Shown: in pieces, positions 50,448 to 60,051 of the stretch
Layout: the number at the start of each line of letters is the position of its first letter
How positions within the stretch are numbered: position 1 is the first letter of the stretch
Assembly (NCBI RefSeq): GCF_001696535.1
Contig: NZ_MBQE01000001.1
Coordinates: 682,001 to 746,000 of the forward strand
Length of the DNA stretch: 64,000 nt
From: Stappia indica
GTDB lineage: Bacteria > Pseudomonadota > Alphaproteobacteria > Rhizobiales > Stappiaceae
Reading direction: 5' to 3'
Made by a program: the position numbers and the translations under genes
The notes under the pieces: generated by a model
Databases searched by the model: none
What the model was told of the DNA's origin: nothing
Seen by the model: only the letters and a program-made list of their open reading frames with translations

Positions 50448-52786
50448 CCACCAAGGGGCCGAAACGTCCGCGCACGGCGAAAAAGGGCGAGAAGACCAAG
50501 GGCGCGGCGGAGCTGCCGGGCCGCGACGAGATCATGGCCTTTCTCGCCGACAATCCCGGCATGGCCGGCAAGCGCGAGATCGCGCGGCATTTCGGCATCA
50601 CGGGCGGTGCTCGCATCTACCTGAAGCGCCTGCTGCGCGAGATGGCCGACGACGGCCTGCTGGAAAAGCGGCAGAAGCGCCTCTCGCGCCCCGGCGATCT
50701 GCCGCCGGTGCTGGTGGTGCTGGTCACCGGCCGCGACAGCGACGGCGAGCTGCTGGCCGAGCCGGCCAGCTGGGACGACGAAGAGCACGGCAGCGCCCCG
50801 CGCATCCTGGTTCTGCCCGACCCGCGCAAGTCCGACATGCGCGCGCCCGGCCTCGGCGACCGGCTGCTGGTCCGCCTGACCGGCGATCCGGCCGGCGACG
50901 AGGCGACCCGCGCGGGCCGCATGATCAAGCTGCTGGACCGTCAGGCCTCGGGCGTGCTCGGCATCCTGCGCCAGGCGCGCGGGCGCACCTTCCTGGAGCC
51001 GATCGACCGCAAGCAGAAGGAACTCGAGATCGACACGAGCGATCTCAAGGGCGCGGAGGACGGCGACCTCGTCGGCGCGCAGGTCACCAAGGTCGGCCGC
51101 TACGGGCTGCCGCGCGGGCGCATCGTCCGCCGCATCGGCGCCATGCATTCGGAAATGGCGGTCTCCGAGATCGCCCTGCACACCCACGGCATTCCGCACG
51201 ACTTCCCCGACCGGGTGATCGAGGCGGCGGAGAACGCCAAGCCGGCGACGATGTCGGGCCGCGAGGACTGGCGCAAGCTGCCGCTGATCACCATCGACCC
51301 GGCCGACGCCAAGGACCACGACGACGCCGTGCATGCGGTCGCCGACGAGGATCCGGCCAATGCGGGCGGCTATGTCGCCACCGTCGCCATCGCCGATGTC
51401 GCCTATTACGTGCGCCCGGGCGAACCGCTGGACCGCGAGGCGCATCTGCGCGGCAACTCGGTCTACTTCCCCGACCGGGTGATCCCGATGCTGCCCGAGG
51501 CGCTGTCCAACGGGCTGTGCTCGCTGAAGGAAGGCGAGGACCGCCCGGCCATGGCCGTGCGCATGGTCTTCGACAAGGACGGGCGCAAGCTCGGCCACAG
51601 CTTCCACCGGGTGATGATGCGCTCGGCGCTGAAGATCTCCTACGACAAGGCACAGGCCGCCATCGACGGTGAGCCGGGCATCGTCGCCGATGCGGTGCTG
51701 GAGGAGATCCTGAAGCCGCTCTGGGCCGCCTATGCGTGCCTGAAGCGCGGCCGCGAGGCGCGCGAGCCGCTGGATCTCGACCTGCCTGAGCGCAAGATCC
51801 GCCTGAAGCCGGACGGCACGGTGGACGGCGTCTACGTACCCAACCGCCTCGACGCGCACAAGCTGATCGAGGAGTTCATGATCCAGGCCAACGTGGCGGC
51901 GGCCGAGACGCTGGAGAAGCACGGCGTGCCGCTGCTCTACCGCGTCCACGACGCCTCGAGCCCGGAGAAGCTGGAAGCGCTGAAGGAGTTCCTGGGAACG
52001 CTCGGCATCCGCCTCGCCTCCGGCGGCGGCATCCGCCCGGCAGCGTTCAACGGCATCCTGAAGAAGGTCGAGGGAACGCCCGAGGCCGAACTGGTCAACC
52101 AGGTGATCCTGCGCAGCCAGGCGCAGGCGGAATACTCGCCGCAGAACATCGGCCATTTCGGCCTCAACCTGCGCCGCTACGCCCATTTCACCTCGCCGAT
52201 CCGCCGCTATGCGGACCTGATCGTCCATCGCGGCCTGATCCGGGCGCTGAAGCTGGGCGACGACGGGCTGCCGGACGGGATGGAGGGCAAGCTGGAGATG
52301 ATCGGCGCGGACGTCTCCGCCGCCGAGCGCCGGGCGATGCTGGCCGAACGCGACACCATCGACCGGCTGATCGCCCTGTGGCTGGCCGACCAGGTGGGCA
52401 CCCGCTTCGCCGGGCGGATCTCCGGCGTGGTCAAGTCCGGCCTGTTCGTCCGCCTCGACGACACCGGCGCGGACGGCTTCGTGCCCGCCTCGACCATCGG
52501 CGACGATTATTATCATTACGACGAATCGTCGCATTCGATGAGCGGCCGAACCACAGGAGAAACCTTCTCTCTTGGGGATCGGGTGGAGGTTCGACTGGTC
52601 GAAGCGGCCCCTTACGCGGGGGCGCTGCGGTTTGAACTTTTGAGCGAAGGTCACTATCACAAGAGAAGGAGTGCGCGCGAACGCACCCTTGAGCGCAACC
52701 GCAAGCATAAAGGCGGCGGCGCGGGCCGCTCGGCCAAGCCGGGACATCCGTCGAAGGGGCGGCCATCGAAAGGACGGCGGAAATGA
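50444..52786 (+). CDS. rnr: Ribonuclease R
   Basis: 780 residues from a TTG that overlaps the topA stop by four bases (TTGA). An RNB-family 3'-5' exoribonuclease that degrades structured RNA. Layout: N-terminal winged helix (GKREIARHFGITGGARIYLKRLLREM), cold-shock domains, then RNB with the catalytic acidic cluster TIDPADAKDHDDAVHAV, NIGHFGLNLRRYAHFTSPIRRYADLIVHRGLIRAL, the S1 domain (RISGVVKSGLFVRLDDTGADGFVP), and a basic tail (GRSAKPGHPSKGRPSKGRRK). No ATG gives a full N-terminus. The spliced order topA-rnr is common in Rhizobiales. Confidence 0.94.
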   Translation: MTTKGPKRPRTAKKGEKTKGAAELPGRDEIMAFLADNPGMAGKREIARHFGITGGARIYLKRLLREMADDGLLEKRQKRLSRPGDLPPVLVVLVTGRDSDGELLAEPASWDDEEHGSAPRILVLPDPRKSDMRAPGLGDRLLVRLTGDPAGDEATRAGRMIKLLDRQASGVLGILRQARGRTFLEPIDRKQKELEIDTSDLKGAEDGDLVGAQVTKVGRYGLPRGRIVRRIGAMHSEMAVSEIALHTHGIPHDFPDRVIEAAENAKPATMSGREDWRKLPLITIDPADAKDHDDAVHAVADEDPANAGGYVATVAIADVAYYVRPGEPLDREAHLRGNSVYFPDRVIPMLPEALSNGLCSLKEGEDRPAMAVRMVFDKDGRKLGHSFHRVMMRSALKISYDKAQAAIDGEPGIVADAVLEEILKPLWAAYACLKRGREAREPLDLDLPERKIRLKPDGTVDGVYVPNRLDAHKLIEEFMIQANVAAAETLEKHGVPLLYRVHDASSPEKLEALKEFLGTLGIRLASGGGIRPAAFNGILKKVEGTPEAELVNQVILRSQAQAEYSPQNIGHFGLNLRRYAHFTSPIRRYADLIVHRGLIRALKLGDDGLPDGMEGKLEMIGADVSAAERRAMLAERDTIDRLIALWLADQVGTRFAGRISGVVKSGLFVRLDDTGADGFVPASTIGDDYYHYDESSHSMSGRTTGETFSLGDRVEVRLVEAAPYAGALRFELLSEGHYHKRRSARERTLERNRKHKGGGAGRSAKPGHPSKGRPSKGRRK

Positions 52787-53268
52787 CAGTCACCTATGCA
52801 GGCTCGCCCGAGCTGTCGGGCGCCATCACCACGAGCGCTCCGAACGCCAAGCCCAAGCGCGATGTCAGCCGCGCCATGATGTTCGGTGCAAAGGGACGCT
52901 GCCCGGCCTGCGGTTCCGGCCGCCTTTACGGCAAGTACCTGAAGGTGGAGCCGGTCTGCGCCTCGTGCGGCGAGGAGCTGCACCACCACCGCGCCGACGA
53001 CGCCCCGCCCTATTTCACCATCTTCCTGGTCGGCCACGTTGTGCTGCCGATCGCGCTGGCGGTCGAGATGATGATGGTGCCGCCGATGTGGTTGCACACG
53101 GTGCTGTGGCTGCCGCTGATCGTGATCATGACGCTGGCCTGCCTGCCGCCGATCAAGGGCGCCTTGATCGGCCTGCAATGGGCCAACTACATGCACGGCT
53201 TCGACCCGAACGCCATCGGCGACGACGAGCCGGCCTACGACTTCGGTGGGGACGGCTCCCGCACATGA
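52783..53268 (+). CDS. DUF983 membrane protein
   Basis: 161 residues. An N-terminal zinc-ribbon-like CPACGSGRLYGKYLKVEPVCASCGEEL (four cysteines) is followed by two transmembrane helices (FTIFLVGHVVLPIALAVEMMMVP and LWLPLIVIMTLACLPPIKGALIG), the standard DUF983 arrangement. Function unknown. The ATG overlaps the rnr stop; the NUDIX start overlaps its own stop. Confidence 0.9.
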   Translation: MTVTYAGSPELSGAITTSAPNAKPKRDVSRAMMFGAKGRCPACGSGRLYGKYLKVEPVCASCGEELHHHRADDAPPYFTIFLVGHVVLPIALAVEMMMVPPMWLHTVLWLPLIVIMTLACLPPIKGALIGLQWANYMHGFDPNAIGDDEPAYDFGGDGSRT

Positions 53269-54008
53269 ACGAGTTCCTGGTGCGCCGGTTGTCGGAAACC
53301 GAGCGGCAGATGAACAACCCCAACCTGCGGCCGAAGGATGCGGCAACGCTGCTCGTGCTCGACCGCAGGGAAGACGGGAATCACCGGGTGCTGATGGGCC
53401 GCCGCCACATGCGACACCGGTTCATGCCCGGCATGTTCGTCTTTCCCGGCGGCCGGGTCGACCCGGCCGACAGCCGCGTGCCGGTCGCCGGCGACTATCA
53501 CCCCGGCGTTGCCGGCAAGCTGGTCCACGCGATGAAGGGGCCGAAGACGGATGCGCGCGCGCGCGCCTTCACCGTCGCCGCCGTGCGCGAGACCTACGAG
53601 GAGGCCGGCGTGCTGGTCGGCTCGCCGAGCGATCTTGCCTGGCAGGGCAGCGGCGACATGGCCGCGTTCTCCGACCGGCGCCTGTTGCCGGACCTGACGC
53701 CGATCCGCCTGATCGCCCGCGCGATCACCCCTCCCCGCCGGCCGCGCCGCTTCGACACTCGGTTTCTCGCCGTTTTCGCAGACGCCGTGGCCGACCGCCT
53801 GCCCTCGGGCACCGGTCCTTCGGGAGAGCTGGAGGACGTGCACTGGCTGACGCTGGAGGAGGCCAAGTCGCTGGAACTGCCGACGATCACGCTGACGATC
53901 ATCGAGGAGCTGCAGGCGCGGCTTGCCGACGATCCCGAGCTCGATCCGGCGCATCCGGTGCCGTTCTACTACTGGCGCGGCAAGGGCTTCGTCCGCGAAG
54001 AGATCTGA
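53265..54008 (+). CDS. NUDIX hydrolase
   Basis: 247 residues. The Nudix box is GPKTDARARAFTVAAVRETYEEAGVLVG, with the R-E-x-x-E-E-x-G metal-binding core intact. An insertion before the box (FVFPGGRVDPADSR...) and a long C-terminal part (VHWLTLEEAKSLELPTITL, FYYWRGKGFVREEI) place it with the CoA-pyrophosphatase/NUDT19-like group. It probably hydrolyses a nucleotide diphosphate linked to another moiety. Coupled to DUF983 by an ATGA overlap. Confidence 0.88.
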   Translation: MNEFLVRRLSETERQMNNPNLRPKDAATLLVLDRREDGNHRVLMGRRHMRHRFMPGMFVFPGGRVDPADSRVPVAGDYHPGVAGKLVHAMKGPKTDARARAFTVAAVRETYEEAGVLVGSPSDLAWQGSGDMAAFSDRRLLPDLTPIRLIARAITPPRRPRRFDTRFLAVFADAVADRLPSGTGPSGELEDVHWLTLEEAKSLELPTITLTIIEELQARLADDPELDPAHPVPFYYWRGKGFVREEI

Positions 54009-54178
54009 GGCGCGCGGCAGTGCACGATACCTGGGACGGCTTGCGCCTTCCCGCTTGACTTTGGGCGCGCGGAACGTATGTTGCGCGCACAGTTTTCCAA
54101 GACTAACCGGTGGAGCGTCTTCTCCGAACAGACGGAGGCTCCGACGTATGGCCGGACACAAGTGCAAGGACAAGAACG

Positions 54179-54346
54179 ATGGCCAAGGCGACCACCATCA
54201 AGATCAAGCTGCTGTCGACGGCTGACACCGGCTTCTTTTACGTGACCAAGAAGAACTCCCGCACCATGACCGAGAAGATGGTCCAGCGGAAGTACGACCC
54301 GGTCGCGAAGAAGCACGTCGAGTTCCGCGAAGCCAAGATCAAGTAA
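54179..54346 (+). CDS. rpmG: 50S ribosomal protein L33
   Basis: 55 residues, exact family size. Sequence [20 protein letters not shown], then [32 protein letters not shown]. This is the cysteine-free (zinc-independent, C-) form of L33. An upstream in-frame start at 54110 is not needed. It is followed by an intrinsic terminator. Confidence 0.98.
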   Translation: MAKATTIKIKLLSTADTGFFYVTKKNSRTMTEKMVQRKYDPVAKKHVEFREAKIK

Positions 54347-54380
54347 GATCTTGCGCCACCGCGCGACGGCTTTGCCGGCA

Positions 54381-54404
54381 AAGGCCCCTTCGGGGGCCTT
54401 TTTT
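54381..54404 (+). terminator. Intrinsic terminator of rpmG
   Basis: An 8-bp stem (AAGGCCCC / GGGGCCTT) with loop TTCG, followed by a T-run (TTTT). Classic factor-independent terminator. Confidence 0.95.
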
Positions 54405-54985
54405 GCGTTTCGGGCCCGGTGAGACAGCAGAAATGGTGATTCTGCCGGAATGCCGGAAACGGCAGGAGATGTGAGGGAACTTGGCGATCGGCGTCCCTGC
54501 CGGGACACGAGGAGGCCACTCCAAACCCGGGGGACGCCGATCGGGCCCACGGTGTCAGGAGATGCGGCGGACCTGAACTTTCCGTGGGTCATCCTGCTCG
54601 GCTGAACGCCGTGACGGCGAAACCGGCAAGATAACGGGGCGGCAACCCGAAGATCAGCCGCCGTCGATTGAAGCGAGAGTACCTGAAAGGCCCGCCGAAT
54701 CAACACACTCGCCGGGATCGTTAAAAGTTTCTTTTCTTTTTATGTAAATAAGTTCGGTTAACAGCCCCCGCTCGAAACAATGTTGCGCAAGTTAACGTTG
54801 CCGTGATCGATTCGGCTGCTTGCGGCATCACCACGGACGCCCGGAAAGGCCCGATCGCACCCGTTTGGGTGGGCATCGCATCCGGTTGCGCAAGCCCCGC
54901 GCCGCCGCTAAGGAAAAGGCGCCGTTGGGGGGCGGCAGGAATGAGCCTTCCGTTCGGCCTCGTTTCAGCCAGACGGACGTGCCTC
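54405..54985. other. Long non-coding stretch before the DUF2799 gene
   Basis: 581 bases with no supportable gene. An AT-rich patch at 54718-54760 and two TTAAC pentamers at about 54759 and 54795 could belong to the promoter of the lipoprotein gene. No RNA gene was recognised. Confidence 0.4.
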
Positions 54986-55630
54986 ATGAGACAGTGCCTC
55001 ACCGCTTTCCTTCTCGTCCTTGCCGCCGGCCTGCTCGCGGGCTGCGAGACGGTCTCCAAGGAACAATGCGTCGCCGGCGACTGGAGCGAGATCGGCCGCG
55101 CCCATGCCGCGCAGGGCTATCCCTCCTCCCGTTTCGACGACGTCATCAAGGATTGCGGCCGGCACGGCATCACCCCCGACCCGCAGGCCTATATGAGCGG
55201 CTGGGACCAGGGCGTGCAGCTCTATTGCACCCCGCTCAACGGCTTCAACCTCGGCCGCCAGAACACCAGCCTGTCGCCGATCTGCCCGCCGAACCTTGCC
55301 GGCGAGGCCGAGCGCGCGCACCGGCTCGGCAAGCGGATCTGGACCACGCGCGACAAGGTCACCCAGCTGGAGCGGCGCGTCGACGACCGCCAGCGCGAGA
55401 TCGACCGCCTGCGCTCGGAACTGGACCGGATCGACTGCCGCGAGAAGAAGGGCGACGAGCGCGTGGCCTGCCGCGACCGGCAGAACGACCTGCGCCAGAG
55501 GGTGCAGGATGCGCGCTTCGAGATGCAGGATGCCCGCTTCGAGCTGAACGACCGCCGGCGCGACTACGAGCTGACGCTGGCGCAGGTGGACGAGGAAGCC
55601 CGCCGCACCATTCCGGGGTATCAGCAGTAG
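54986..55630 (+). CDS. DUF2799 lipoprotein
   Basis: 214 residues. Lipoprotein signal peptide with lipobox LLAGC (cysteine at about residue 20). The mature part shows the DUF2799 pattern (CVAGDWSEIGRAHAAQGY, then GWDQGVQLYCTPLNGFNLGRQ), followed by a long coiled coil (KVTQLERRVDDRQREIDRLRSELDRID...RQRVQDARFEMQDARFELNDRR), which is longer than in most members. Probably outer- or inner-membrane anchored in the periplasm; function unknown. Confidence 0.9.
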   Translation: MRQCLTAFLLVLAAGLLAGCETVSKEQCVAGDWSEIGRAHAAQGYPSSRFDDVIKDCGRHGITPDPQAYMSGWDQGVQLYCTPLNGFNLGRQNTSLSPICPPNLAGEAERAHRLGKRIWTTRDKVTQLERRVDDRQREIDRLRSELDRIDCREKKGDERVACRDRQNDLRQRVQDARFEMQDARFELNDRRRDYELTLAQVDEEARRTIPGYQQ

Positions 55631-55661
55631 GTCCGGGCTGTCGGAAGACGGAAAAGCGGGG

Positions 55662-57095
55662 CTAGCGGCGACGCGCCGCAATGCCGGACGCGTTGCCGGG
55701 AAGGGGTATGGCAGCCCCCTCCCCGGCCTGCGACGCGCCGGCGTCCAGCGCGATGCGGTTACGCCCCTCGGCCTTGGCCCGGTAGAGCGCCTGGTCGGCG
55801 CGCTTCAGCATGGCCGTGCCGCTGTCGCCGCGTCCCTGGTAGGCGGCGACGCCGATGCTGACGGTGACCAGCATCTCGTCGGCCGACGGCAGGCGGAAGG
55901 GCTCCGCCTCGATCACCTTGCGCAGGCGCTCGGCGATGCCGGCCGCCCGCTCCAGATCGGTCTCCGGCATCAGCATGACGAATTCCTCGCCGCCGAAGCG
56001 GCAGGCGAGATCGAGGCTGCGGGTGTGCGAGCGCAGGCGCCGCGCCACGTCGCGGATCACCCCGTCGCCGGCATCGTGCCCGTGCAGGTCGTTGATCCGC
56101 TTGAAATGATCGATATCGACGAGCATCAGGGCCAGCGGCAGGCCGGCATCCGCCGCCTGTTGCAGCTCGCTCGCCAGATGGGTCTCCAGATAGCGCCGGT
56201 TGCGCAGGCCCGACAGCGGATCGGTGACCGCCATCGCCAGGGTCTGCTCCACATCGGCGGCCAGGCGGTCGATGGCCCGCTTGCGGCTGACCTGCGTGCG
56301 CACGCGGATCGCCAGCTCGGTCTTGTCGACGGGGCGGACCAGATGGTCGTTGACGCCGAGATCGAGTGCCCGCGTCACCCGCGCGGTGTCGTCGGCATCG
56401 GCGATCAGGACGATGGGCACCAGCCGCGTGCGATCGAGCGAGCGCAGCTGCGAGACGAGCCGCAGGGCGTCGTAGCCGGCAAGGCGCAGGTTGATCAGGA
56501 TCGTGTCGTAGGCCCCGTTGGAGGCCGACAGCAGCGCCTGTGCGGCCGAGGGCTCCACCGCAACGTCGTAATCGCGCGAGAGCGCCGCGGCGAGCCGCTC
56601 GGCCGAGCCCGGGCGGTCGTCGACCACGAGAAGACTGGCGGGCGCTTCCCCCGCCGGATCGAAATCGCTGGAGAGGCCGAATTGCGAGCCGGTCTGGGCG
56701 CGCAGGCGCAGCTCGTCGGTCAGGCGCTTGAGGCCGATCAGGTTGCGCACCCGCGCCACCAGCGCGACGTCGTTGACCGGCTTGCTGAGGAATTCGTCGG
56801 CGCCGGCCCGCAATCCGCGGATGCGATCCTCGGAGCGGTCGAGCGCGGTGATCAGGACGACGGGAATATGGGCAAGGCGCGGGTCGGTCTTGATTCGCCG
56901 GCAAACCTCGAACCCGTCGAGACCGGGCATCATCACATCGAGCAGGACGATGTCGCAGGGCCAGTCGGCAAGAATCTCGAGCGCCTGCGCACCGCTGACG
57001 GCGGAACGAACCTCGAAATATTCGGCCCCCAGCCGCGCTTCCAGGAGCCTCACATTCGCCTTGACGTCGTCGACAACGAGAATGCGCCCGCTCAT
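55662..57095 (-). CDS. pleD: Diguanylate cyclase response regulator PleD
   Basis: 477 residues with the PleD layout. REC1 (residues 1-120) has phospho-acceptor D53 in VLLDVMMPG. REC2 (~153-270) is a degenerate adaptor with N202 in place of the acceptor (LINLRLAG). The GGEEF domain (~285-450) has GGEEF at 368-372 and the inhibitory I-site R359-x-x-D362. It makes c-di-GMP from GTP and controls polar development in Caulobacter. It follows divK with 29 bases between, as in Caulobacter and Rhizobiales. The PilZ chemoreceptor at 22-23.8 kb may be one of its downstream readers (inference). Confidence 0.95.
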   Translation of the reverse strand: MSGRILVVDDVKANVRLLEARLGAEYFEVRSAVSGAQALEILADWPCDIVLLDVMMPGLDGFEVCRRIKTDPRLAHIPVVLITALDRSEDRIRGLRAGADEFLSKPVNDVALVARVRNLIGLKRLTDELRLRAQTGSQFGLSSDFDPAGEAPASLLVVDDRPGSAERLAAALSRDYDVAVEPSAAQALLSASNGAYDTILINLRLAGYDALRLVSQLRSLDRTRLVPIVLIADADDTARVTRALDLGVNDHLVRPVDKTELAIRVRTQVSRKRAIDRLAADVEQTLAMAVTDPLSGLRNRRYLETHLASELQQAADAGLPLALMLVDIDHFKRINDLHGHDAGDGVIRDVARRLRSHTRSLDLACRFGGEEFVMLMPETDLERAAGIAERLRKVIEAEPFRLPSADEMLVTVSIGVAAYQGRGDSGTAMLKRADQALYRAKAEGRNRIALDAGASQAGEGAAIPLPGNASGIAARRR

Positions 57096-57124
57096 GCCCC
57101 CGCCTGTTGGCCCTCTTCCGTTGG

Positions 57125-57493
57125 TCAGTCGCCCAGATAGGAACGCACGGTTTCCAGGAACTTCGCGACCGAGATCGGCTTCGAGATATAGGCCTCGCAG
57201 CCGCCCTGGCGGATTCGCTCCTCATCGCCCTTCATCGCGAAGGCCGTGACGGCGATCACCGGGATGGTTTTGAGGTCGTCGTCTTCCTTGATCCATTTCG
57301 TGACTTCGAGCCCGGAGACCTCCGGCAGCTGGATATCCATGAGAATCAGCTGCGGACGATGCTCGCGCGCCAGCTCCAGCGCTTCCATCCCCGTGCGGGT
57401 CTGCAGCGTCTGGTAGCCATGGGCCTCAAGAAGATCATGAAACAGCTTCATGTTGAGTTCGTTATCCTCAACAATCAGCACGGTTTTAGCCAT
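57125..57493 (-). CDS. divK: Single-domain response regulator DivK
   Basis: 122 residues, receiver domain only. Acidic pocket D10/E9 (LIVEDNELN), phospho-acceptor D53 ([13 protein letters not shown]), and switch residues T/A and K in [12 protein letters not shown] and AYISKPI. In Caulobacter DivK acts with PleC, DivJ and DivL to control CtrA; the tandem order divK-pleD is conserved. AAGG precedes the ATG. Confidence 0.95.
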   Translation of the reverse strand: MAKTVLIVEDNELNMKLFHDLLEAHGYQTLQTRTGMEALELAREHRPQLILMDIQLPEVSGLEVTKWIKEDDDLKTIPVIAVTAFAMKGDEERIRQGGCEAYISKPISVAKFLETVRSYLGD

Positions 57494-57647
57494 AGTATTC
57501 GCCTTCGTCCCCGCGCCCGGCCTTCCCGCGGCTCACGTCCGGCAGCTTGCAGCGCCGGCTTGGCGAGAGCGTGACTGGCGTCGGCCCCTTACCCACGATA
57601 GGTACCATATATCGTAGAGGGAATTCGTTTCGGAAAGGCAAACGCGA

Positions 57648-57965
57648 ATGATCGCGCGGCATTCATCCCGGTTGGGGTCCGACGAGGCGGAGGCGATCGC
57701 CACCGACGCACTCGGATACCTCGCCTCCGACATGGAACATCTCGGCCGCTTTCTGGCGCTGGCCGGCATCGGTCCGGCGGACCTCAGGGACGCGGCGAGC
57801 GAGCCCGGCTTCCTGATCGGCGTGCTGGAGTTCTACATGGGCCACGAGGCGCTACTGCTGGCGTTCTGCGAGGCGCGCGGCCTGCGCCCGACCACCATCG
57901 CCACCGCCCGCCATGCGCTCGACACCGCCCATGGCGACGGCGCCTTCGCGGAGAACGGCGAATGA
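57648..57965 (+). CDS. DUF3572 family protein
   Basis: 105 residues, the size and pattern of DUF3572: AEAIATDALGYLASDMEHLGRFLALAGIGPADLRDAASEPGFLIGVLEFYMGHEALLLAFCEARGL. Helical, cytosolic, unknown function; limited to Alphaproteobacteria as far as I know. The stop overlaps the start of the HAD protein (ATGA). Confidence 0.9.
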   Translation: MIARHSSRLGSDEAEAIATDALGYLASDMEHLGRFLALAGIGPADLRDAASEPGFLIGVLEFYMGHEALLLAFCEARGLRPTTIATARHALDTAHGDGAFAENGE

Positions 57966-58642
57966 GCGCGCCGACGCCGGTGCTGCCGGCAACGCTGGAG
58001 CAGATCCGCCAGCTGCACGAAATGCACCCCGCGCAGCCCGGGCGCCCGCTCGTCATCTGCGACGTGGACGAAGTGGTGCTGCTGTTCCTCGCCCATCTGG
58101 AAGAGCATATGGGCCGCTCCGGCCACCGCTTCCTCAGCCACGAATACAAGCTGACCGGCAACATCGCAGATGCGGCCGGCACGCTGCTGGAGGCGACCGT
58201 GGTGCGGGCGCTGATCCAGGCCTTCTTCGACGAATGGGTCGAGCTGCAGAAGCCGGTGCCGGGTGCCGCCGACGCGCTGGCAAACCTTGCCGGGGCCGCC
58301 GACGTGGTGTTCCTCACCAACCTGCCGGGTGCCTGGAATCGCGAGGGGCGCATCCGCACGCTCACCAGCCATGGCATGGCCTATCCGCTGGTCACCAATT
58401 CCGGCCCCAAGGGCGGGGCCGTGGCAGCCCTTGCCGCCGGACGCAGCGCGCCGGTCGTCTTCATCGACGACAGCCCCTCGAACATCCGCTCGGTACGCGA
58501 CAGCCACGCAGGCAGCACGCTGGTGCATTTCATCGCCGACCAGCGCTTCTTCGCCGGAGCGGAGGATATCGAGGGAACCGGCCTCAAGACCCATGACTGG
58601 CGAACGGCGACCACCTATATTCGGCAGGTGATCGGCGGCTGA
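57962..58642 (+). CDS. HAD-superfamily hydrolase-like protein
   Basis: 226 residues. Motif I is [13 protein letters not shown] (D-x-D-x-V), and a cap-like helical region follows ([30 protein letters not shown]). Motif II is DVVFLTNLP, and the acidic motif IV is [16 protein letters not shown]. All phosphatase motif residues seem present; substrate unknown. Coupled to DUF3572, with dinB following 38 bases downstream. This order recurs in Rhizobiales. Confidence 0.85.
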   Translation: MSAPTPVLPATLEQIRQLHEMHPAQPGRPLVICDVDEVVLLFLAHLEEHMGRSGHRFLSHEYKLTGNIADAAGTLLEATVVRALIQAFFDEWVELQKPVPGAADALANLAGAADVVFLTNLPGAWNREGRIRTLTSHGMAYPLVTNSGPKGGAVAALAAGRSAPVVFIDDSPSNIRSVRDSHAGSTLVHFIADQRFFAGAEDIEGTGLKTHDWRTATTYIRQVIGG

Positions 58643-58680
58643 GAGCCTACCCCGCCGCCGAACGACCGGAGCCGCGGGAC

Positions 58681-60039
58681 ATGTCGGGCGCAGTGCCTGT
58701 TGGGGGACGTATAGCGGGCGGCGGCGCCGAGGCGGCCCGCCGTGCCGGCACCGTCCTGTGCCGCGACTGCCTGAGCCGGGCGCCGGCGGCGATGCGCGGC
58801 ACCTCCCTGCGCTGCCGCGCCTGCGGCAGCCCGCGGGTGCTCTCCCACCCCGAACTCGACAGCCTCTCCATCGCCCATATCGACTGCGACGCGTTCTACG
58901 CCTCGGTGGAAAAGCGCGACAACCCGTCGCTGACCGACCGGCCGCTGATCATCGGCGGCGGCACGCGCGGCGTCGTCTCGACCTGCTGCTACATCGCCCG
59001 GATCAGCGGCGTGCGCTCGGCCATGCCGATGTTCAAGGCGCGCGAGCTGTGCCCCGACGCGGTGGTGATCAAGCCCGACATGGCGAAATACGTGCGCGTC
59101 GGCCGCGACATCCGCGAGCGCATGCGGGCACTGACGCCCCTGGTCGAGCCGCTGTCCATCGACGAGGCGTTTCTCGACCTGACCGGGACGGAACGGCTGC
59201 ACCACGCGACCCCGGCGGAATCGCTCGCCCGCTTCGCCCGCTCCATCGAGGAAGAGGTCGGCGTCACCGTGTCCGTCGGCCTTGCGCCCAACAAGTTCCT
59301 GGCCAAGATCGCCTCCGATCTCGACAAGCCGCGCGGCTTCTCGGTGATCGGCGCGGCCGAGGCGGTGAGCTTCCTCGCCGAGCAGAAGATCGGGCTGATC
59401 TGGGGCGTCGGCAAGGTGTTCCAGCAAAAGCTCGCCGCAGACGGGCTGACCACCATCGGCCAGCTGCAGAAGATGGAGGCGGTCGACCTCGCTCGCCGCT
59501 ACGGCGCGATGGGGCTGCGGCTCGCCAGCCTTGCCCATGGCCGCGACGACCGCCCCGTCTCGGCGCATCGCGAGACCAAGAGCGTGTCGAGCGAGACGAC
59601 CTTCGACACCGACATTTCCGATCTTGGGCGGCTGCGCGCCATCCTGCGGCGCCTTGCGGAAGAGGTCTCGACGCGGCTGAAGGCGGCGGATCTTGCCGGG
59701 CGCACGGTGACGCTGAAGCTGAAGACGCCGGACTTCCGCATCATCACCCGCTCGCGCAGCCTTGCCGACCCGACCCAGCTTGCCGACCGGATCTTCCGGA
59801 CCGGCGAGGACCTGCTGAAGGCCGCCGCGGAAGGAAAGCGCTTCCGCCTGATCGGCATCGGCGTGTCGGAACTGACGGACGGCACCCGCGCCGACCCGGA
59901 CGATCTGGTGGATCCGGTCGCCGGCCAGCGCGCCCGGGCCGAGCGCGCCGTCGACGCGCTGCGGTCGAAATTCGGAAAACAGGCGGTGGAGCTCGGCCTC
60001 ACCAAGGCCGGCGACCCGCGCCGGCAGCGCGACCGCTAG
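58681..60039 (+). CDS. dinB: DNA polymerase IV with N-terminal zinc-finger extension
   Basis: 452 residues, about 100 longer than E. coli DinB. The extra N-terminus carries C27-x-x-C30 and C45-x-x-C48 ([18 protein letters not shown]), a probable zinc ribbon. The Y-family core begins at ~62 with [22 protein letters not shown]. The second catalytic acidic pair is [17 protein letters not shown]. The little-finger domain follows ([36 protein letters not shown]). An error-prone polymerase for lesion bypass. No LexA box was looked for in detail. Confidence 0.93.
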   Translation: MSGAVPVGGRIAGGGAEAARRAGTVLCRDCLSRAPAAMRGTSLRCRACGSPRVLSHPELDSLSIAHIDCDAFYASVEKRDNPSLTDRPLIIGGGTRGVVSTCCYIARISGVRSAMPMFKARELCPDAVVIKPDMAKYVRVGRDIRERMRALTPLVEPLSIDEAFLDLTGTERLHHATPAESLARFARSIEEEVGVTVSVGLAPNKFLAKIASDLDKPRGFSVIGAAEAVSFLAEQKIGLIWGVGKVFQQKLAADGLTTIGQLQKMEAVDLARRYGAMGLRLASLAHGRDDRPVSAHRETKSVSSETTFDTDISDLGRLRAILRRLAEEVSTRLKAADLAGRTVTLKLKTPDFRIITRSRSLADPTQLADRIFRTGEDLLKAAAEGKRFRLIGIGVSELTDGTRADPDDLVDPVAGQRARAERAVDALRSKFGKQAVELGLTKAGDPRRQRDR

Positions 60040-60051
60040 CGGCAAAAGGCC

